Positions 43,861 to 52,162 are shown, counted from the stretch's first letter. The stretch: 64,000 nt of DNA from Amycolatopsis sp. FDAARGOS 1241 (GCF_016889705.1 NZ_CP069526.1:9328001-9392000), one strand, 5' to 3'. Notes: a model not told the origin generated them from the sequence alone. Translations and numbers: made by a program.

Positions 43861-43898
43861 TTACTCGCCGGTAACTTCAGGATATTACCTACGAGTAA
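43861..43898. promoter_or_regulatory. Paired palindromic operators upstream of fadE
   Basis: TTACTCGCCGGTAA (43861-43874) and TTACCTACGAGTAA (43885-43898) both fit TTAC-N6-GTAA and are 24 bases apart start to start. The outer halves TTACTCG and CGAGTAA also form a larger inverted repeat. They lie about 50 bases before the fadE ATG. Palindromes of this type control fatty-acid and steroid genes in actinobacteria through TetR-type repressors; which regulator acts here is unknown. Confidence 0.6.
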
Positions 43899-43970
43899 CT
43901 GGAGCAAGCGAATCCGCTCTTCCAGGGGGCGAATTCCACCGAAAAACCGACATCGACCAGGAAGCCGACG

Positions 43971-44759
43971 TCAACGCGTGCCGCGCGCCACGGCGCGGTC
44001 GACGGGCATCGGGGTGTGGCCGTCGTCCGCGTGGGGCACGAGGATGCCGCTGCGGAACGCGATGGTCACCGCGTGTGTGCGGTCTCGCGCCGTGAGCTTG
44101 CGCAGGATGCTCTTCACGTGGGTGCGCACCGTTTCGACGGAGAGGAACAGCAGCTTCGCGATCGCCGAGTTCTCCAGGCCCTCGGCCACGAGCTGCAGCA
44201 CCTGGTACTCACGGCGCGACAGGGGCATGGCCCCCTTGGGCTGCGTCAGGTGTTCCTCCGCCGGCGCCGCGCGCGGGGCCGGCTGGCGTTTGGGTCGCGC
44301 CGTGAGCGCGGCGAGCCCCGGGTCGATGTAGCGCCGGTCGGTGTGCGCGCGCCGGACGGCCTCGGCCAGCCGCCGCGGGTCCACGGCCCGGGGCACGATG
44401 GCGTGCGCACCCGCCGCGATGGCCGTGGCCAGGAACTGCTGGGTGCGGTTCACGTCGCGGACCAGCGTCACGAGCACCACGGCCGGATCGCCCGAGTTGA
44501 GCATCTTCATGAGGTGGCAGTGCGGATCGAGTGCCGAATCGAGGATCACGACATCGGGGCGCACCTGCTCGCACAGCTGCATCGCCGCGTGGTGGCTCGC
44601 CGCCTGGCCCGCCCAGTGCAGCCCCGGCGTCCGGTGGACCATCGCCGCGAGTCCCTCGCGGAAGATCGGGAGCGGGTCGACCACAGCGACTCCCAAGCTG
44701 CGGTTCGCGGTCGGTTGTCCGGGCACAGCCGGCGTTCGGTAGGGCTCGATGCCGCGCAT
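43971..44759 (-). CDS. LuxR-family response regulator with atypical receiver domain
   Basis: The product has 262 residues. Residues about 22-140 look like a receiver domain: an acidic site in VAVVDPLPIFREG and the phosphoacceptor Asp in DVVILDSALD. The conserved switch lysine region reads AIVPRAVDP, with Arg instead of Lys. A linker and LuxR HTH follow (LSRREYQVLQLVAEGLENSA, FLSVETVRTHVKSILRKL). ATG at 44759 has GGAGG 6 bases upstream. No sensor kinase gene is next to it, so it may be an orphan regulator. The 3' end is about 70 bases from the fadE operators on the same strand. Confidence 0.85.
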   Translation of the reverse strand: MRGIEPYRTPAVPGQPTANRSLGVAVVDPLPIFREGLAAMVHRTPGLHWAGQAASHHAAMQLCEQVRPDVVILDSALDPHCHLMKMLNSGDPAVVLVTLVRDVNRTQQFLATAIAAGAHAIVPRAVDPRRLAEAVRRAHTDRRYIDPGLAALTARPKRQPAPRAAPAEEHLTQPKGAMPLSRREYQVLQLVAEGLENSAIAKLLFLSVETVRTHVKSILRKLTARDRTHAVTIAFRSGILVPHADDGHTPMPVDRAVARGTR

Positions 44760-45053
44760 CTCGGGCCTCCGTCCTCTGGTCGTTCCCGGGTCGCCAGACC
44801 GCCCACGCACGCCCCCCGGCGTGCCGTCCCGGCACCACCCGATCCCCCCTGCTGGGACCGGACAGGAATGACACCTTGTCCTTGATTCGACTCCTTCGGA
44901 AGGCGCTTGTGACGCGGTTTCCCCCTCATGGCCGTATCGGCAGGTTGCAGCAAACTCTCCGTAGAAAAATAAGCTTGATCAGCGGGTTTTTGGCCCTATG
45001 CAGTCAAGGCGGTTCGGCCATCCGCTACTGAGGGTGTACCCGAAAGTTGGCCG
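44760..45053. other. Intergenic region upstream of the LuxR regulator
   Basis: About 290 bases without a gene. The stretch around 44945-44985 is notably AT-rich for this genome (GTAGAAAAATAAGCTTGATC) and may hold the LuxR-gene promoter. I see no structured RNA or repeat. Confidence 0.3.
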
Positions 45054-45602
45054 CTAAGTGACAAGTTGTGCACGGAGCGCTGCGAACTCCGCTGCCAGGC
45101 CGGCGGGGGTCCAGTGGGCGTTGAGACCGCTCGGGTTGGGCAGGACCCAAACGCCGGTCTCGCCGATCTTGCGGGATTGGCGCCCGACCCCGGCGTGCTT
45201 TTCCCCGAACGCCGTCCGGTAGGCGGTGATGCCGAGGATCGCGAGCCAGCGGGGGTTGAATTCCAGCACCGTCTCGACGAGACGCTTGCCGCCTGCGCGC
45301 AGTTCGTCGCCGGTGAGTTCGTCGGCCCGTGCGGTGGTGCGGGCCACGACGTTGGTGATGCCGAGGCCGAGGTCGAGCAGCTCGCGCTGTTCACTCGGGT
45401 CCAGGAGCCGTGGGGTGAAGCCCCCGGCGTGCAGCGCGGGCCAGAACCGGTTGCCCGGGCGCGCGAAGTGCAGGCCCAGCGCGCCGGAGTAGAGGCCGGG
45501 ATTGATGCCGCAGAACAGCACGTCCAGGCCGGGCTTGAGCACGTCGGGGATGGTCTTGTCCTGCGCGGCCGCGAGCTGGTCCTTGGTGGGTCGGATGGGC
45601 AT
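45054..45602 (-). CDS. mug: Mismatch-specific DNA glycosylase (Mug/TDG type)
   Basis: The product has 182 residues. The active-site motif is CGINPGLYSGALGLHFARPGN, followed by NRFWPALHAGGFTP, DLGLGITNVVARTTA and VWVLPNPSGLNAHW (the Mug loop with NPSG). It removes uracil or thymine opposite guanine, part of base-excision repair of deaminated cytosine. ATG at 45602 is chosen over a GTG/ATG further upstream (up to 45641) that would overlap the divergent methyltransferase start at 45631. Confidence 0.92.
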   Translation of the reverse strand: MPIRPTKDQLAAAQDKTIPDVLKPGLDVLFCGINPGLYSGALGLHFARPGNRFWPALHAGGFTPRLLDPSEQRELLDLGLGITNVVARTTARADELTGDELRAGGKRLVETVLEFNPRWLAILGITAYRTAFGEKHAGVGRQSRKIGETGVWVLPNPSGLNAHWTPAGLAAEFAALRAQLVT

Positions 45603-45630
45603 GCGTCCAGTTTCCGGCACGCTGTCGGTC

Positions 45631-46296
45631 ATGAGCACCACGCCCGACGGTTGTCCGGTGGACCTCTACGCGCTCCTGCCGGCCGCCGGTGAACCCGAGA
45701 CCGTCCACGCCGCTGTGCCGCCCGGAGCTTCGATCCTGGAGCTCGGAAGTGGCTGCGGACGCGTCACGCACCCGTTGCTGGCTCTCGGGCACCCCGTGGT
45801 CGCCGTGGACGAGTCGGCGGAGATGCTCGCGCTCGTCCGCGGCGCCGAGACGCGCTGCGAGCGGATCGGCGACCTCTCGCTCGGGCGCGAGTTCGACGTG
45901 GTCCTGCTCGGCAGCCACCTGGTCAACGCCGCCGAGCCCACGGAGCGGCAGGCGCTGCTCGCCGCGAGCCGGCGGCACCTCGCGCCCGGCGGCCGGCTGC
46001 TCGTCGAGTGGCACCCGCCGGAGTGGTTCGACCACGTCGCCGCCGGGCCCGGTGGCCGGCTCGGCGAGGTGGCCGTGTCGCTGCACGACGTCGTCCGGGA
46101 CGGCCCGCTGCTGTCCGCGCGGGTGCGCTACCGGCTCGGCGAGCGGGTGTGGCACCAGGAATTCACCTGCCGCCGCCTGACTGTTCCAGACCTGTGCGAG
46201 GCGCTGACCTCGGCCGATCTGGCGTTCGACGAGTGGGTGACCGCTGACCGGGATTGGTTCTCCGCACGCGGGGTAGCGGAGCGGGTACCGATCTAG
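45631..46296 (+). CDS. SAM-dependent methyltransferase (class I)
   Basis: The product has 221 residues. Motif I is ILELGSGCGRVTHPL, the adenine-binding acidic residue lies in VVAVDESAEML, and motif IV is FDVVLLGSHLVN; LLVEWHPPEWFD follows. This is the class I Rossmann-fold group of small-molecule methyltransferases. ATG at 45631; divergent from mug with a 28-base gap. The substrate cannot be read from the sequence. Confidence 0.85.
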   Translation: MSTTPDGCPVDLYALLPAAGEPETVHAAVPPGASILELGSGCGRVTHPLLALGHPVVAVDESAEMLALVRGAETRCERIGDLSLGREFDVVLLGSHLVNAAEPTERQALLAASRRHLAPGGRLLVEWHPPEWFDHVAAGPGGRLGEVAVSLHDVVRDGPLLSARVRYRLGERVWHQEFTCRRLTVPDLCEALTSADLAFDEWVTADRDWFSARGVAERVPI

Positions 46297-46341
46297 GTAG
46301 CCTGTGTGATCTCTCGCACAACGTCGTAGGGAGGAGCCCGC

Positions 46342-46518
46342 GTGCAGCTTTGGGTTGTCCTCGCACTGGTGGCCCTCATCCTGGCCGCCGCAACGCTGAT
46401 CGTGGTCCTGGAGGACCGGCGCGCCGCCAGGCGGGCGGCGCAGCAGCGGAGTGCTCGGCTAGCGCGTCTGGGCGAAGTCGATCCGCTCGCGCCGGGCCGG
46501 ATGCGTGTGGATCGCTGA
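46342..46518 (+). CDS. Small single-span membrane protein
   Basis: GTG at 46342 has GGGAGGAG 7 bases upstream. The 58-residue product has one membrane span, LWVVLALVALILAAATLIVV, then a basic tail (EDRRAARRAAQQRSARLARL). Its last 60 bases overlap the 3' end of the VanZ-like gene on the opposite strand. The strong ribosome site and clear amphipathic design support it; its function is unknown. Confidence 0.6.
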   Translation: MQLWVVLALVALILAAATLIVVLEDRRAARRAAQQRSARLARLGEVDPLAPGRMRVDR

Positions 46519-47100
46519 AGGGACGGCGAGCAGCGCGAGCAGCAGCGCCCCGAAGATCCAGCCGACACCGGCACCGACGGTGTTGTTGATGAGGTCGTCG
46601 ACGTCGAAGATGCGGTAGGCGAACGGCGCGGTCCCGAAGTTCGCGGTGAGCTGCGTGATCTCAATGGCCAGTGACACGGTCGCGCCGACGGCCAGCGAGC
46701 CGACCAGCCCGCGGCGCCACAGGATCCGCGCGAACACACCCAGTGGCACGAACAGCAGCACGTTCATCGCGGCCTGCTGGAACGTCTGCGTGGTGAACCA
46801 GTGCGCCGCCGAGAGGCCGTGCTTCACGAGCTCCGTGTGGATGTCGGCGATCCACTGGAACGGCCGCAGCTGCACCGTCTGCTCGAGCCGCCGCCCGTCC
46901 GCGTCCGGCAGCGGCAGGAGGACGACCGCGAGGGCCAGGCACGCGTAGAACACGACGGCCGCGGTGGTCACGAGGCCGCGCAGCCGCGGGCGGCCGTAGC
47001 GCGCCAGCTGCAGCACGAGCTGCGGGACGAGGATCGTTCCCCACACCGCGAGGAACCCGATGAGGCCGTAGTGCAGGGCCGTGACCTGTGCGTTCGTCAT
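46459..47100 (-). CDS. VanZ-family membrane protein
   Basis: The product has 213 residues with five or six membrane spans. The VanZ signature is visible in NVLLFVPLGVFARILWRRGL, then ATVSLAIEITQL and FDVDDLINNTVGAGVGWIFG, which carries the conserved D-D-x-x-x-N-x-x-G motif. VanZ-like proteins are associated with glycopeptide resistance and membrane-lipid biology, but most are of unknown role. ATG at 47100. It converges with the small membrane-protein gene. Confidence 0.88.
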   Translation of the reverse strand: MTNAQVTALHYGLIGFLAVWGTILVPQLVLQLARYGRPRLRGLVTTAAVVFYACLALAVVLLPLPDADGRRLEQTVQLRPFQWIADIHTELVKHGLSAAHWFTTQTFQQAAMNVLLFVPLGVFARILWRRGLVGSLAVGATVSLAIEITQLTANFGTAPFAYRIFDVDDLINNTVGAGVGWIFGALLLALLAVPSAIHTHPARRERIDFAQTR

Positions 47101-47190
47101 GGCCAGAACGTTATGGATCTTGCGGGTCTCCGTGCTTCGGTCGAAGAGCCGGACGGGCCGGGGCTGGATCGGTCATCTGGCCGAGTCCGC

Positions 47191-47322
47191 TCAAGCCGAT
47201 CGGTCGGGCTCCTCGTCGCGCTGCTCGTCCTCGGCCCGCTCCGCCCGCCACGCCGCGAACACGGTGCCCCCCACCAGCACGGCCACGACCGCCAACACGA
47301 TCACGACGATCTGCACTTCCAT
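47191..47322 (-). CDS. 43-residue single-span membrane protein
   Basis: ATG at 47322 has GGAGGG upstream. The product has one span (VVIVLAVVAVLVGGTVFAAW) then a charged tail (ERAEDEQRDEEPDRSA). It is isolated between the VanZ-like and 5'-nucleotidase genes. A real small membrane protein is plausible; its function is unknown. Confidence 0.5.
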   Translation of the reverse strand: MEVQIVVIVLAVVAVLVGGTVFAAWRAERAEDEQRDEEPDRSA

Positions 47323-47536
47323 CACGGCCCTCCGGGGTTCGCGCTGGTGATCGCTGCGCGGGCGCCCCGCGTTACGCCGGGCAACAGTAGCGCCCGAACC
47401 GGACACCGAGCAGAAAACGCCGGGTGACATTTGCTCATCACCATCCTTTTTCCTCTGGTGAGGACCCTCCTCTTTGGGCAGACTGCACCGCCGTGCGCTC
47501 GTTCCAGGGGACAACGAGTGCGAAACCGGAGGAAAA

Positions 47537-49234
47537 ATGAGGCTCTTCACCCGGCTCGCGGTCACCGCCGCGGCCGTTTTGGCCACGGCAGCCGCCACGG
47601 GCGTGCCGGCACAGGCGGTGCACAAGGCCCAGACCACCGCCGTCCGGATCATCACGATCAACGACCTGCACGGCAACCTCGAGCCGCCGGCCGGGTCGAG
47701 CGGGCGCGTGACGCTGTCCGACGGGACCACCGTGGACGCGGGCGGCGCGGCGTACCTCGCGACGCACGTGAAGCAACTCGAGTCGCAGGTGCGCAACTCG
47801 ATGGTGCTGTCGGCAGGCGACAACATCGGCGCGTCGCCGGTGATCTCGGCGCTGTTCCACGACGAGCCGACCATGGACTTCCTCAACGAGCTGGGCGTGA
47901 AGGCCTCCGTCGTCGGCAACCACGAGCTCGACGAGGGTTACCAGGAACTGCTGCGCATGCAGCTCGGCGGCTGCAACAAGACCGACGGCTGCCAGTTCCG
48001 TCCGTCCTACGGCGGCGCGGACTTCCCGATCCTCGGGTCCAATGTGTACTTCACGAACGGCCTGTCCGCGCTGCTGCCGTTCTCGATCCAGTTCTCCGGC
48101 GGCGTGCCGATCGGGGTCATCGGCGCCACGCTCAAGGACCTGCCCACCGTCGTGACGCCCGAGGCGATCAAGGGCCTCAAGTTCGGGGACGAGGTCCAGG
48201 CCATCAACCGCACCGCGAACATCCTCGACCTGCTCGGCATCAAGGCCCAGGTCGTGTTGCTGCACCAAGGCGACGAGACGCAGCCCGGCGCCGGCCCGAA
48301 CGACTGCAAGGTCCAGCCGGACGGCGCCGCCGCGACGATCGCGAAGAACGTGAGCCCGAAGGTTGACGCGATCTTCACCGGCCACAGCCACCAGCAGTAC
48401 AACTGCGTGATCAACGACCCGGCCGGCCAGCCGCGCCCGGTGATCCAGGGTGCGTCGTTCGGCCGGCTGCTGTCCGTCGTGGACCTGAAGGTCGACCTGC
48501 GCACGCACGACGTCGTCCGCTCGCAGACCCAGGCGCACAACGAGGTCGTGACCCGCGACGTCACGCCGGACCCGGCAGTGGCCAAGCTCGTCGACGAGGC
48601 CAGGACCAAGGCCGGTCCGATCGCCAACCGCCAGGTCGGCACCATCACCGCCGACCTCAAGGCCGCCGGCGCCGCGTCGGGCGAGTCGACGCTCGGCGAC
48701 GTGATCGCCGATGCCCAGCTCGAGGCCACGAAGTCGGACAACGCGGTCGTCGCCATCACCAACCCCGGCGGCATCCGCGCGGACCTCACGTACGCGTCGT
48801 CGCCCAACGGCGAAGGCGACGGCGTGGTCACGTACGGCGAGGCGTTCAGCGTGCAGCCGTTCGCGAACATCATGCAGACGATCACGCTCACCGGCGCGAA
48901 CCTGAAGAACGTGCTGGAGCAGCAGTGGGGCCAGCCGGGCGGCACCAAGATCCTGCAGATCTCGAGCAGCCTGCACTACACGTACTCGGCGTCGGCGCCG
49001 ATCGGTTCGCGCGTTTCGAACATCACCGTGAACGGCGCGCCGGTCGACCCCGCGGCGACGTTCCGCGTGTCGGTGAACAACTTCCTCGCCGCGGGCGGCG
49101 ACGGGTTCACCGAGTTCACGAAGGGCACCGACCTCGCGGGCGGCCCCGTGGACCTCGACGCGTTCACCGCGTACCTCGGCGCGCACCCGGGCATCGCGCC
49201 GCCGCCGGCGGACCGGATCACGGTCACCGCTTGA
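47537..49234 (+). CDS. Secreted 5'-nucleotidase/metallophosphoesterase
   Basis: The product has 565 residues. A signal peptide (about 1-30, ending AVPAQA-like at GVPAQAV) is followed by the calcineurin-like metallophosphoesterase domain: INDLHGNLEP, LSAGDNIGASPV, VVGNHELDEG, TGHSHQQYNC. The C-terminal 5'-nucleotidase domain has GDVIADAQLEA, AITNPGGIRADL and YGEAFSVQPFANIM. It hydrolyses extracellular nucleotides to supply nucleoside and phosphate. ATG at 47537 has GGAGGA upstream. A strong terminator follows. It lacks a visible cell-wall anchor, so it is probably released. Confidence 0.93.
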   Translation: MRLFTRLAVTAAAVLATAAATGVPAQAVHKAQTTAVRIITINDLHGNLEPPAGSSGRVTLSDGTTVDAGGAAYLATHVKQLESQVRNSMVLSAGDNIGASPVISALFHDEPTMDFLNELGVKASVVGNHELDEGYQELLRMQLGGCNKTDGCQFRPSYGGADFPILGSNVYFTNGLSALLPFSIQFSGGVPIGVIGATLKDLPTVVTPEAIKGLKFGDEVQAINRTANILDLLGIKAQVVLLHQGDETQPGAGPNDCKVQPDGAAATIAKNVSPKVDAIFTGHSHQQYNCVINDPAGQPRPVIQGASFGRLLSVVDLKVDLRTHDVVRSQTQAHNEVVTRDVTPDPAVAKLVDEARTKAGPIANRQVGTITADLKAAGAASGESTLGDVIADAQLEATKSDNAVVAITNPGGIRADLTYASSPNGEGDGVVTYGEAFSVQPFANIMQTITLTGANLKNVLEQQWGQPGGTKILQISSSLHYTYSASAPIGSRVSNITVNGAPVDPAATFRVSVNNFLAAGGDGFTEFTKGTDLAGGPVDLDAFTAYLGAHPGIAPPPADRITVTA

Positions 49235-49239
49235 TCGCC

Positions 49240-49275
49240 GGGGAGCCCCTTTGTTCGGGAGGGGCTCCCCTTTTT
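49240..49275 (+). terminator. Intrinsic terminator after the 5'-nucleotidase
   Basis: GGGGAGCCCCT pairs with AGGGGCTCCCC across a 9-base loop and is followed by TTTTT, a complete rho-independent terminator. Confidence 0.9.
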
Positions 49276-49313
49276 CCAAGCTTTCGCGGTCCTCGTGACG
49301 CACGATGGGACCC

Positions 49314-49637
49314 ATGACTACGTGGGACGACGTGGTGGCGCTCGCCGCGGAGCTGCCCGAGACCGAAGAGTCCACCTGGTACCGCACGCCGGCACTGAAG
49401 GTCGCGGGCAAGGGCTTCGCCCGCCTCCGCACCGAAGCCGAAGGCGGCCTGGTCCTTTTCTGCGCGCTGGATGAAAAGCAGGCGCTCCTCGCTTCCGGCG
49501 ATCCGGCCTTCTTCACCACCCCCCACTACGACGGCTACGGCTCCATCCTCGTCGACCTGGACCGCGTGGACCCGCTGCAGCTGAAGGAAATGCGCACGGA
49601 ATCGTGGCGGCGGAAGGCGCCGAAGAAGCTGCTGTGA
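49314..49637 (+). CDS. MmcQ/YjbR-family DNA-binding protein
   Basis: The product has 107 residues. It opens with WDDVVALAAELPETEESTWY, continues PALKVAGKGFARL, and ends SWRRKAPKKLL, the MmcQ/YjbR pattern. Members have a double-wing fold and weak or unknown DNA-binding activity. ATG at 49314; an ATG at 49305 in frame is equally possible. No neighbouring gene suggests its partner. Confidence 0.8.
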   Translation: MTTWDDVVALAAELPETEESTWYRTPALKVAGKGFARLRTEAEGGLVLFCALDEKQALLASGDPAFFTTPHYDGYGSILVDLDRVDPLQLKEMRTESWRRKAPKKLL

Positions 49638-49670
49638 CGCGGCCGTGCGGATTCGTTGTCCACAGCCGCC

Positions 49671-49773
49671 GCGAGTTGTGGACAACTCGGCGCTCCCGCG
49701 CTTGCGCCCCCTTTTTTCGTCGGACCTCGCCGGTAGACTGGGCATGGGACGCTCCCCCAAGGGAGGGTGGGGG
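49671..49773. repeat. Dispersed repeat, copy A
   Basis: It begins with GAGTTGTGGACAACTC (a near-palindrome, mismatch only at the centre, containing the DnaA-box-like TTGTCCACA; 49677-49685 reverse, with a second box at 49656-49664), runs through a C-rich and T6 stretch, and ends at a CTCCCCCAAGGGAGGG hairpin. It is about 95% identical to copy B at 50309-50412, 638 bases away in the same orientation. A diverged copy is at 36440-36541. Confidence 0.75.
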
Positions 49774-49900
49774 TTTCTCGGTCGCCGCACTGCGCTGATC
49801 ATCAGTATCTTGTGGCCCCTCCGGGACGGCGCTGATCCGCGCGAGCGCGGGGCAGATTGGCATGCGGCCGGTCTGTGCACCGGCGCGACCTCAGGCCATA

Positions 49901-49988
49901 GGCCGTCGGGGCCTGCGTGCGGAGGCTTTGGTCGATCTCACGCCGCAGGCCGTCGGGGCCTGCCTGCAGAGGGTTTGGTCAATCGGTT
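49901..49988. repeat. Imperfect tandem repeat, 47-base period
   Basis: GGCCGTCGGGGCCTGC starts at 49901 and again at 49948; the following ~25 bases (TGCGGAGGCTTTGGTC / TGCAGAGGGTTTGGTC) are also shared. It lies in the gene-free region 49638-50482 between the two copies of the dispersed element. No coding role is seen. Confidence 0.6.
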
Positions 49989-50308
49989 CGCACGTCGCGC
50001 GCCAGTGCGGGCGGAGCGATGGGTGGTCTGCTGTCGAATGCACCGGTGGTCCAGGCTCGAGCGGCAGCTGGCCGGGTTCTTGGTGCGGTGTTGATGGCGG
50101 CGCGGCCGGTCGCTCCTCTGGGGCCCTGACCCGCTTTCCGCCAGCGCACGGGGTCGAGCCGGCAGCTGCTCTGCCGTTCCGGTCATGGCTCCACCCAACG
50201 CTTTCGAAGCTCGGCTACGACCTCGGCCGGGACATGGCCATCTCGTTGGCACTGAGGAATTGCAACTACCCCGAAAACCTCCGAAAGGTGGGGCCGTCCA
50301 CAGGGGAA

Positions 50309-50412
50309 GCGAGTTGTGGACAACTCGGCGCTCCCGCGCTTGCGCCCCCTTTTTTCGTCGGACCTCGCCGGTAGACTGGGCATGGGACACCCCCCCCAAG
50401 GGAGGGCGGGGG
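50309..50412. repeat. Dispersed repeat, copy B
   Basis: Near-identical to copy A (49671-49773) in the same orientation, including GAGTTGTGGACAACTC and the T6 stretch; it differs mainly in the final hairpin, where the C run is longer. Together with copy A and the 47-base tandem repeat it fills the 845-base gene-free stretch 49638-50482. Confidence 0.75.
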
Positions 50413-50482
50413 CTGTCCGGCCGGTGGGGAGGGCGCAGGGCCAGCCACCACAGGGCCGTGGTCGACTCACCGACTCAGCCAC

Positions 50483-51013
50483 TCAGTCGACGAATTCGTG
50501 TTCCAGCAAGCTCATCAAGTACATGTCGTGGTACTTCCCGTCGCTGCCGCGGAAGCACTCGCGGTGGCGGCCGTCCTCGGTGAAGCCGGCTTTGCGGTAG
50601 ACGTGGCGCGCGCGTTCGTTCTCGGCGACGACCCAGAGCGCGATCAGGTGCAGGCGCATCACGTTGAAGCCGTAGCGGCACATCAGCCGCAGCGCTTCGG
50701 TGCCGTAGCCGCCGTTCCAGTGATCCTTCTCGCCGATGTAGATGTCCAGCTCGGCGCGCCCCACCTCGGGTTGGGCGTCGCGCAGGTCGATGACGCCGAT
50801 GAGCCGGCCCGACGACACGGATTCGATGCCGAGCACCACGTGCGAGTACGTGTTGACCTCGCGGTTCTCACACCGCTTGCGCACCTGGTCGAGCGACCGC
50901 GGGTGCGCGTTGTCCATCCACTGCCCCACCTCCGGGTCGTGGATCCAGCGGTACAGCGATTCGGCGTCCGACGGCTCCAGCGCGCGCAGCCTGACCAGCT
51001 TCCCCGTGAGCAA
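50483..51013 (-). CDS. GNAT-family N-acetyltransferase (RimJ/RimL-like)
   Basis: The product has 176 residues. LVRLRALEPSDAESLYRWI opens the domain; AELDIYIGEKDHWNGGYGTEAL contains the acetyl-CoA-binding Q/R-x-x-G-x-G/A region (here NGGYGTEA), and LWVVAENERARHVYRKAGF is the typical C-terminal part. TTG at 51013 is used because GCGGGGGTGA precedes it and the upstream gene stops there. It follows the nitroreductase-like gene by 4 bases and is probably co-transcribed. The acceptor (an antibiotic, peptide or ribosomal protein N-terminus) is unknown. Confidence 0.88.
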   Translation of the reverse strand: MLTGKLVRLRALEPSDAESLYRWIHDPEVGQWMDNAHPRSLDQVRKRCENREVNTYSHVVLGIESVSSGRLIGVIDLRDAQPEVGRAELDIYIGEKDHWNGGYGTEALRLMCRYGFNVMRLHLIALWVVAENERARHVYRKAGFTEDGRHRECFRGSDGKYHDMYLMSLLEHEFVD

Positions 51014-51017
51014 CGGT

Positions 51018-51395
51018 TCACCCCCGCTTGAGCAGCAGAAAGTCCTCCACGCCGACGAGCCCGAGGAACTGGCGCACCCCGGGCGGCATCCGACGGCGCG
51101 ACCCATCATGCACCAGCTGTGGATCAACGACGTCGTATTTTCGGCACCCCGTCAGGAGTTCCGCGCGGCCGGCGGCGAGCACGTTCTTGACCCAGTCGGT
51201 GTCCGGGCCGTACGTCAGAGCCACGACGAAGCCGTCGCCGGAGCGGAAGACGTTCAGCGGCGTGCGGAACTCCCGGCCGGACCGGCGGCCGCGGTGGATG
51301 ATCATCCCGAATCCGGGCAGCCAGCCGACGAACGGCCGGGTGACGCGGTTCGTGACGACGCGGTTGAAGCGGGCGAGGCGTTCAGGCAGCACCAT
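51018..51395 (-). CDS. F420-type nitroreductase-family oxidoreductase (Ddn-like)
   Basis: The product has 125 residues. MIIHRGRRSGREFRTPLNVF and FVVALTYGPDTDWVKNVLAAG are the signature of the deazaflavin-dependent nitroreductase (DUF385/Ddn) group, which uses F420 and is abundant in mycobacteria and actinomycetes. ATG at 51395. It is the first gene of a two-gene unit with the GNAT gene. The substrate is unknown. Confidence 0.88.
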   Translation of the reverse strand: MVLPERLARFNRVVTNRVTRPFVGWLPGFGMIIHRGRRSGREFRTPLNVFRSGDGFVVALTYGPDTDWVKNVLAAGRAELLTGCRKYDVVDPQLVHDGSRRRMPPGVRQFLGLVGVEDFLLLKRG

Positions 51396-51511
51396 GCGGC
51401 CCAGCTTAATCCAACGGCTGTGGAATTACGCGTCGAGCGGGGCCGCGACTGCGGAAACGACCCCGTCTGGTGGGATGTCCGCGGACACCGGCACGACGCG
51501 GGGAGAAGATC

Positions 51512-52162
51512 ATGGCGAACGACTGGCCGCTGCGACAGGACCCGGAGTCCCCGGTGATCTTCGCGCGCACGCTGCTCGACGACCCGGCGCAGCTCGCGTT
51601 CGTGGTCCTCGACGATGACGACGACTGGTTCGTCAGCGACGGCGCCGAGTTCGACGAGGACATGAACGTCAACCGCGAGCAGTTCGGCGCGGTGTCGCTG
51701 CGGGAAGCCCTCGAGCTGGTGCCGCAGCTGACGGCGCTGGCCGGGCTGCCCACCGGCATGGCCGCCGACTGGGATCCGGACCGCTCGACGTGGCTGCTGA
51801 GCTCCGTCGCGGACTCCGACGACGCCGACGAGGACCGCCGCATCCGCGAGAACCGCATCGCCGCGTGGCAGCACCCGGGCTCGCCCGTCGACGAGGTGCA
51901 GCTGTCGACCGGGCTGACCGAGATCGCGACCGGGGCTGACGCGCCCGTCCGCGCGGTCCGCCAGGTCGTGCGCGAGGGTGACGGCACATGGCTGTTCGTG
52001 GGATTCGAGGTGCCGGAAGCCGAGGACTTCGAGGTCGAGAGCCTGGAGCTGGAGCACGTCGTGCGCCTGTACCCGGACGTCGCGGGCGCGCTGCTGGCCG
52101 AGCCCGGCCAGGTCTTCGACCGCGCCGAGCCGGGCGCCGAGTGGGAACTCGTGGAGGGCTGA
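51512..52162 (+). CDS. Hypothetical acidic protein
   Basis: The product has 216 residues and is strongly acidic. It reads LAFVVLDDDDDWFVSDGAEF and VNREQFGAVSLREALELVPQL, with a second block WLFVGFEVPEAEDFEVESLELEHVVRL. The first block recalls DUF2185/immunity-type modules but is not conclusive. ATG at 51512 has GGGGAGAA upstream. It is divergent from the nitroreductase-GNAT pair. Function unknown. Confidence 0.65.
   Translation: MANDWPLRQDPESPVIFARTLLDDPAQLAFVVLDDDDDWFVSDGAEFDEDMNVNREQFGAVSLREALELVPQLTALAGLPTGMAADWDPDRSTWLLSSVADSDDADEDRRIRENRIAAWQHPGSPVDEVQLSTGLTEIATGADAPVRAVRQVVREGDGTWLFVGFEVPEAEDFEVESLELEHVVRLYPDVAGALLAEPGQVFDRAEPGAEWELVEG

Noticed and set aside
44945..44985. AT-rich patch as a riboswitch or small RNA
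   Set aside because: No stable hairpin or terminator can be drawn; a promoter is a simpler reading.
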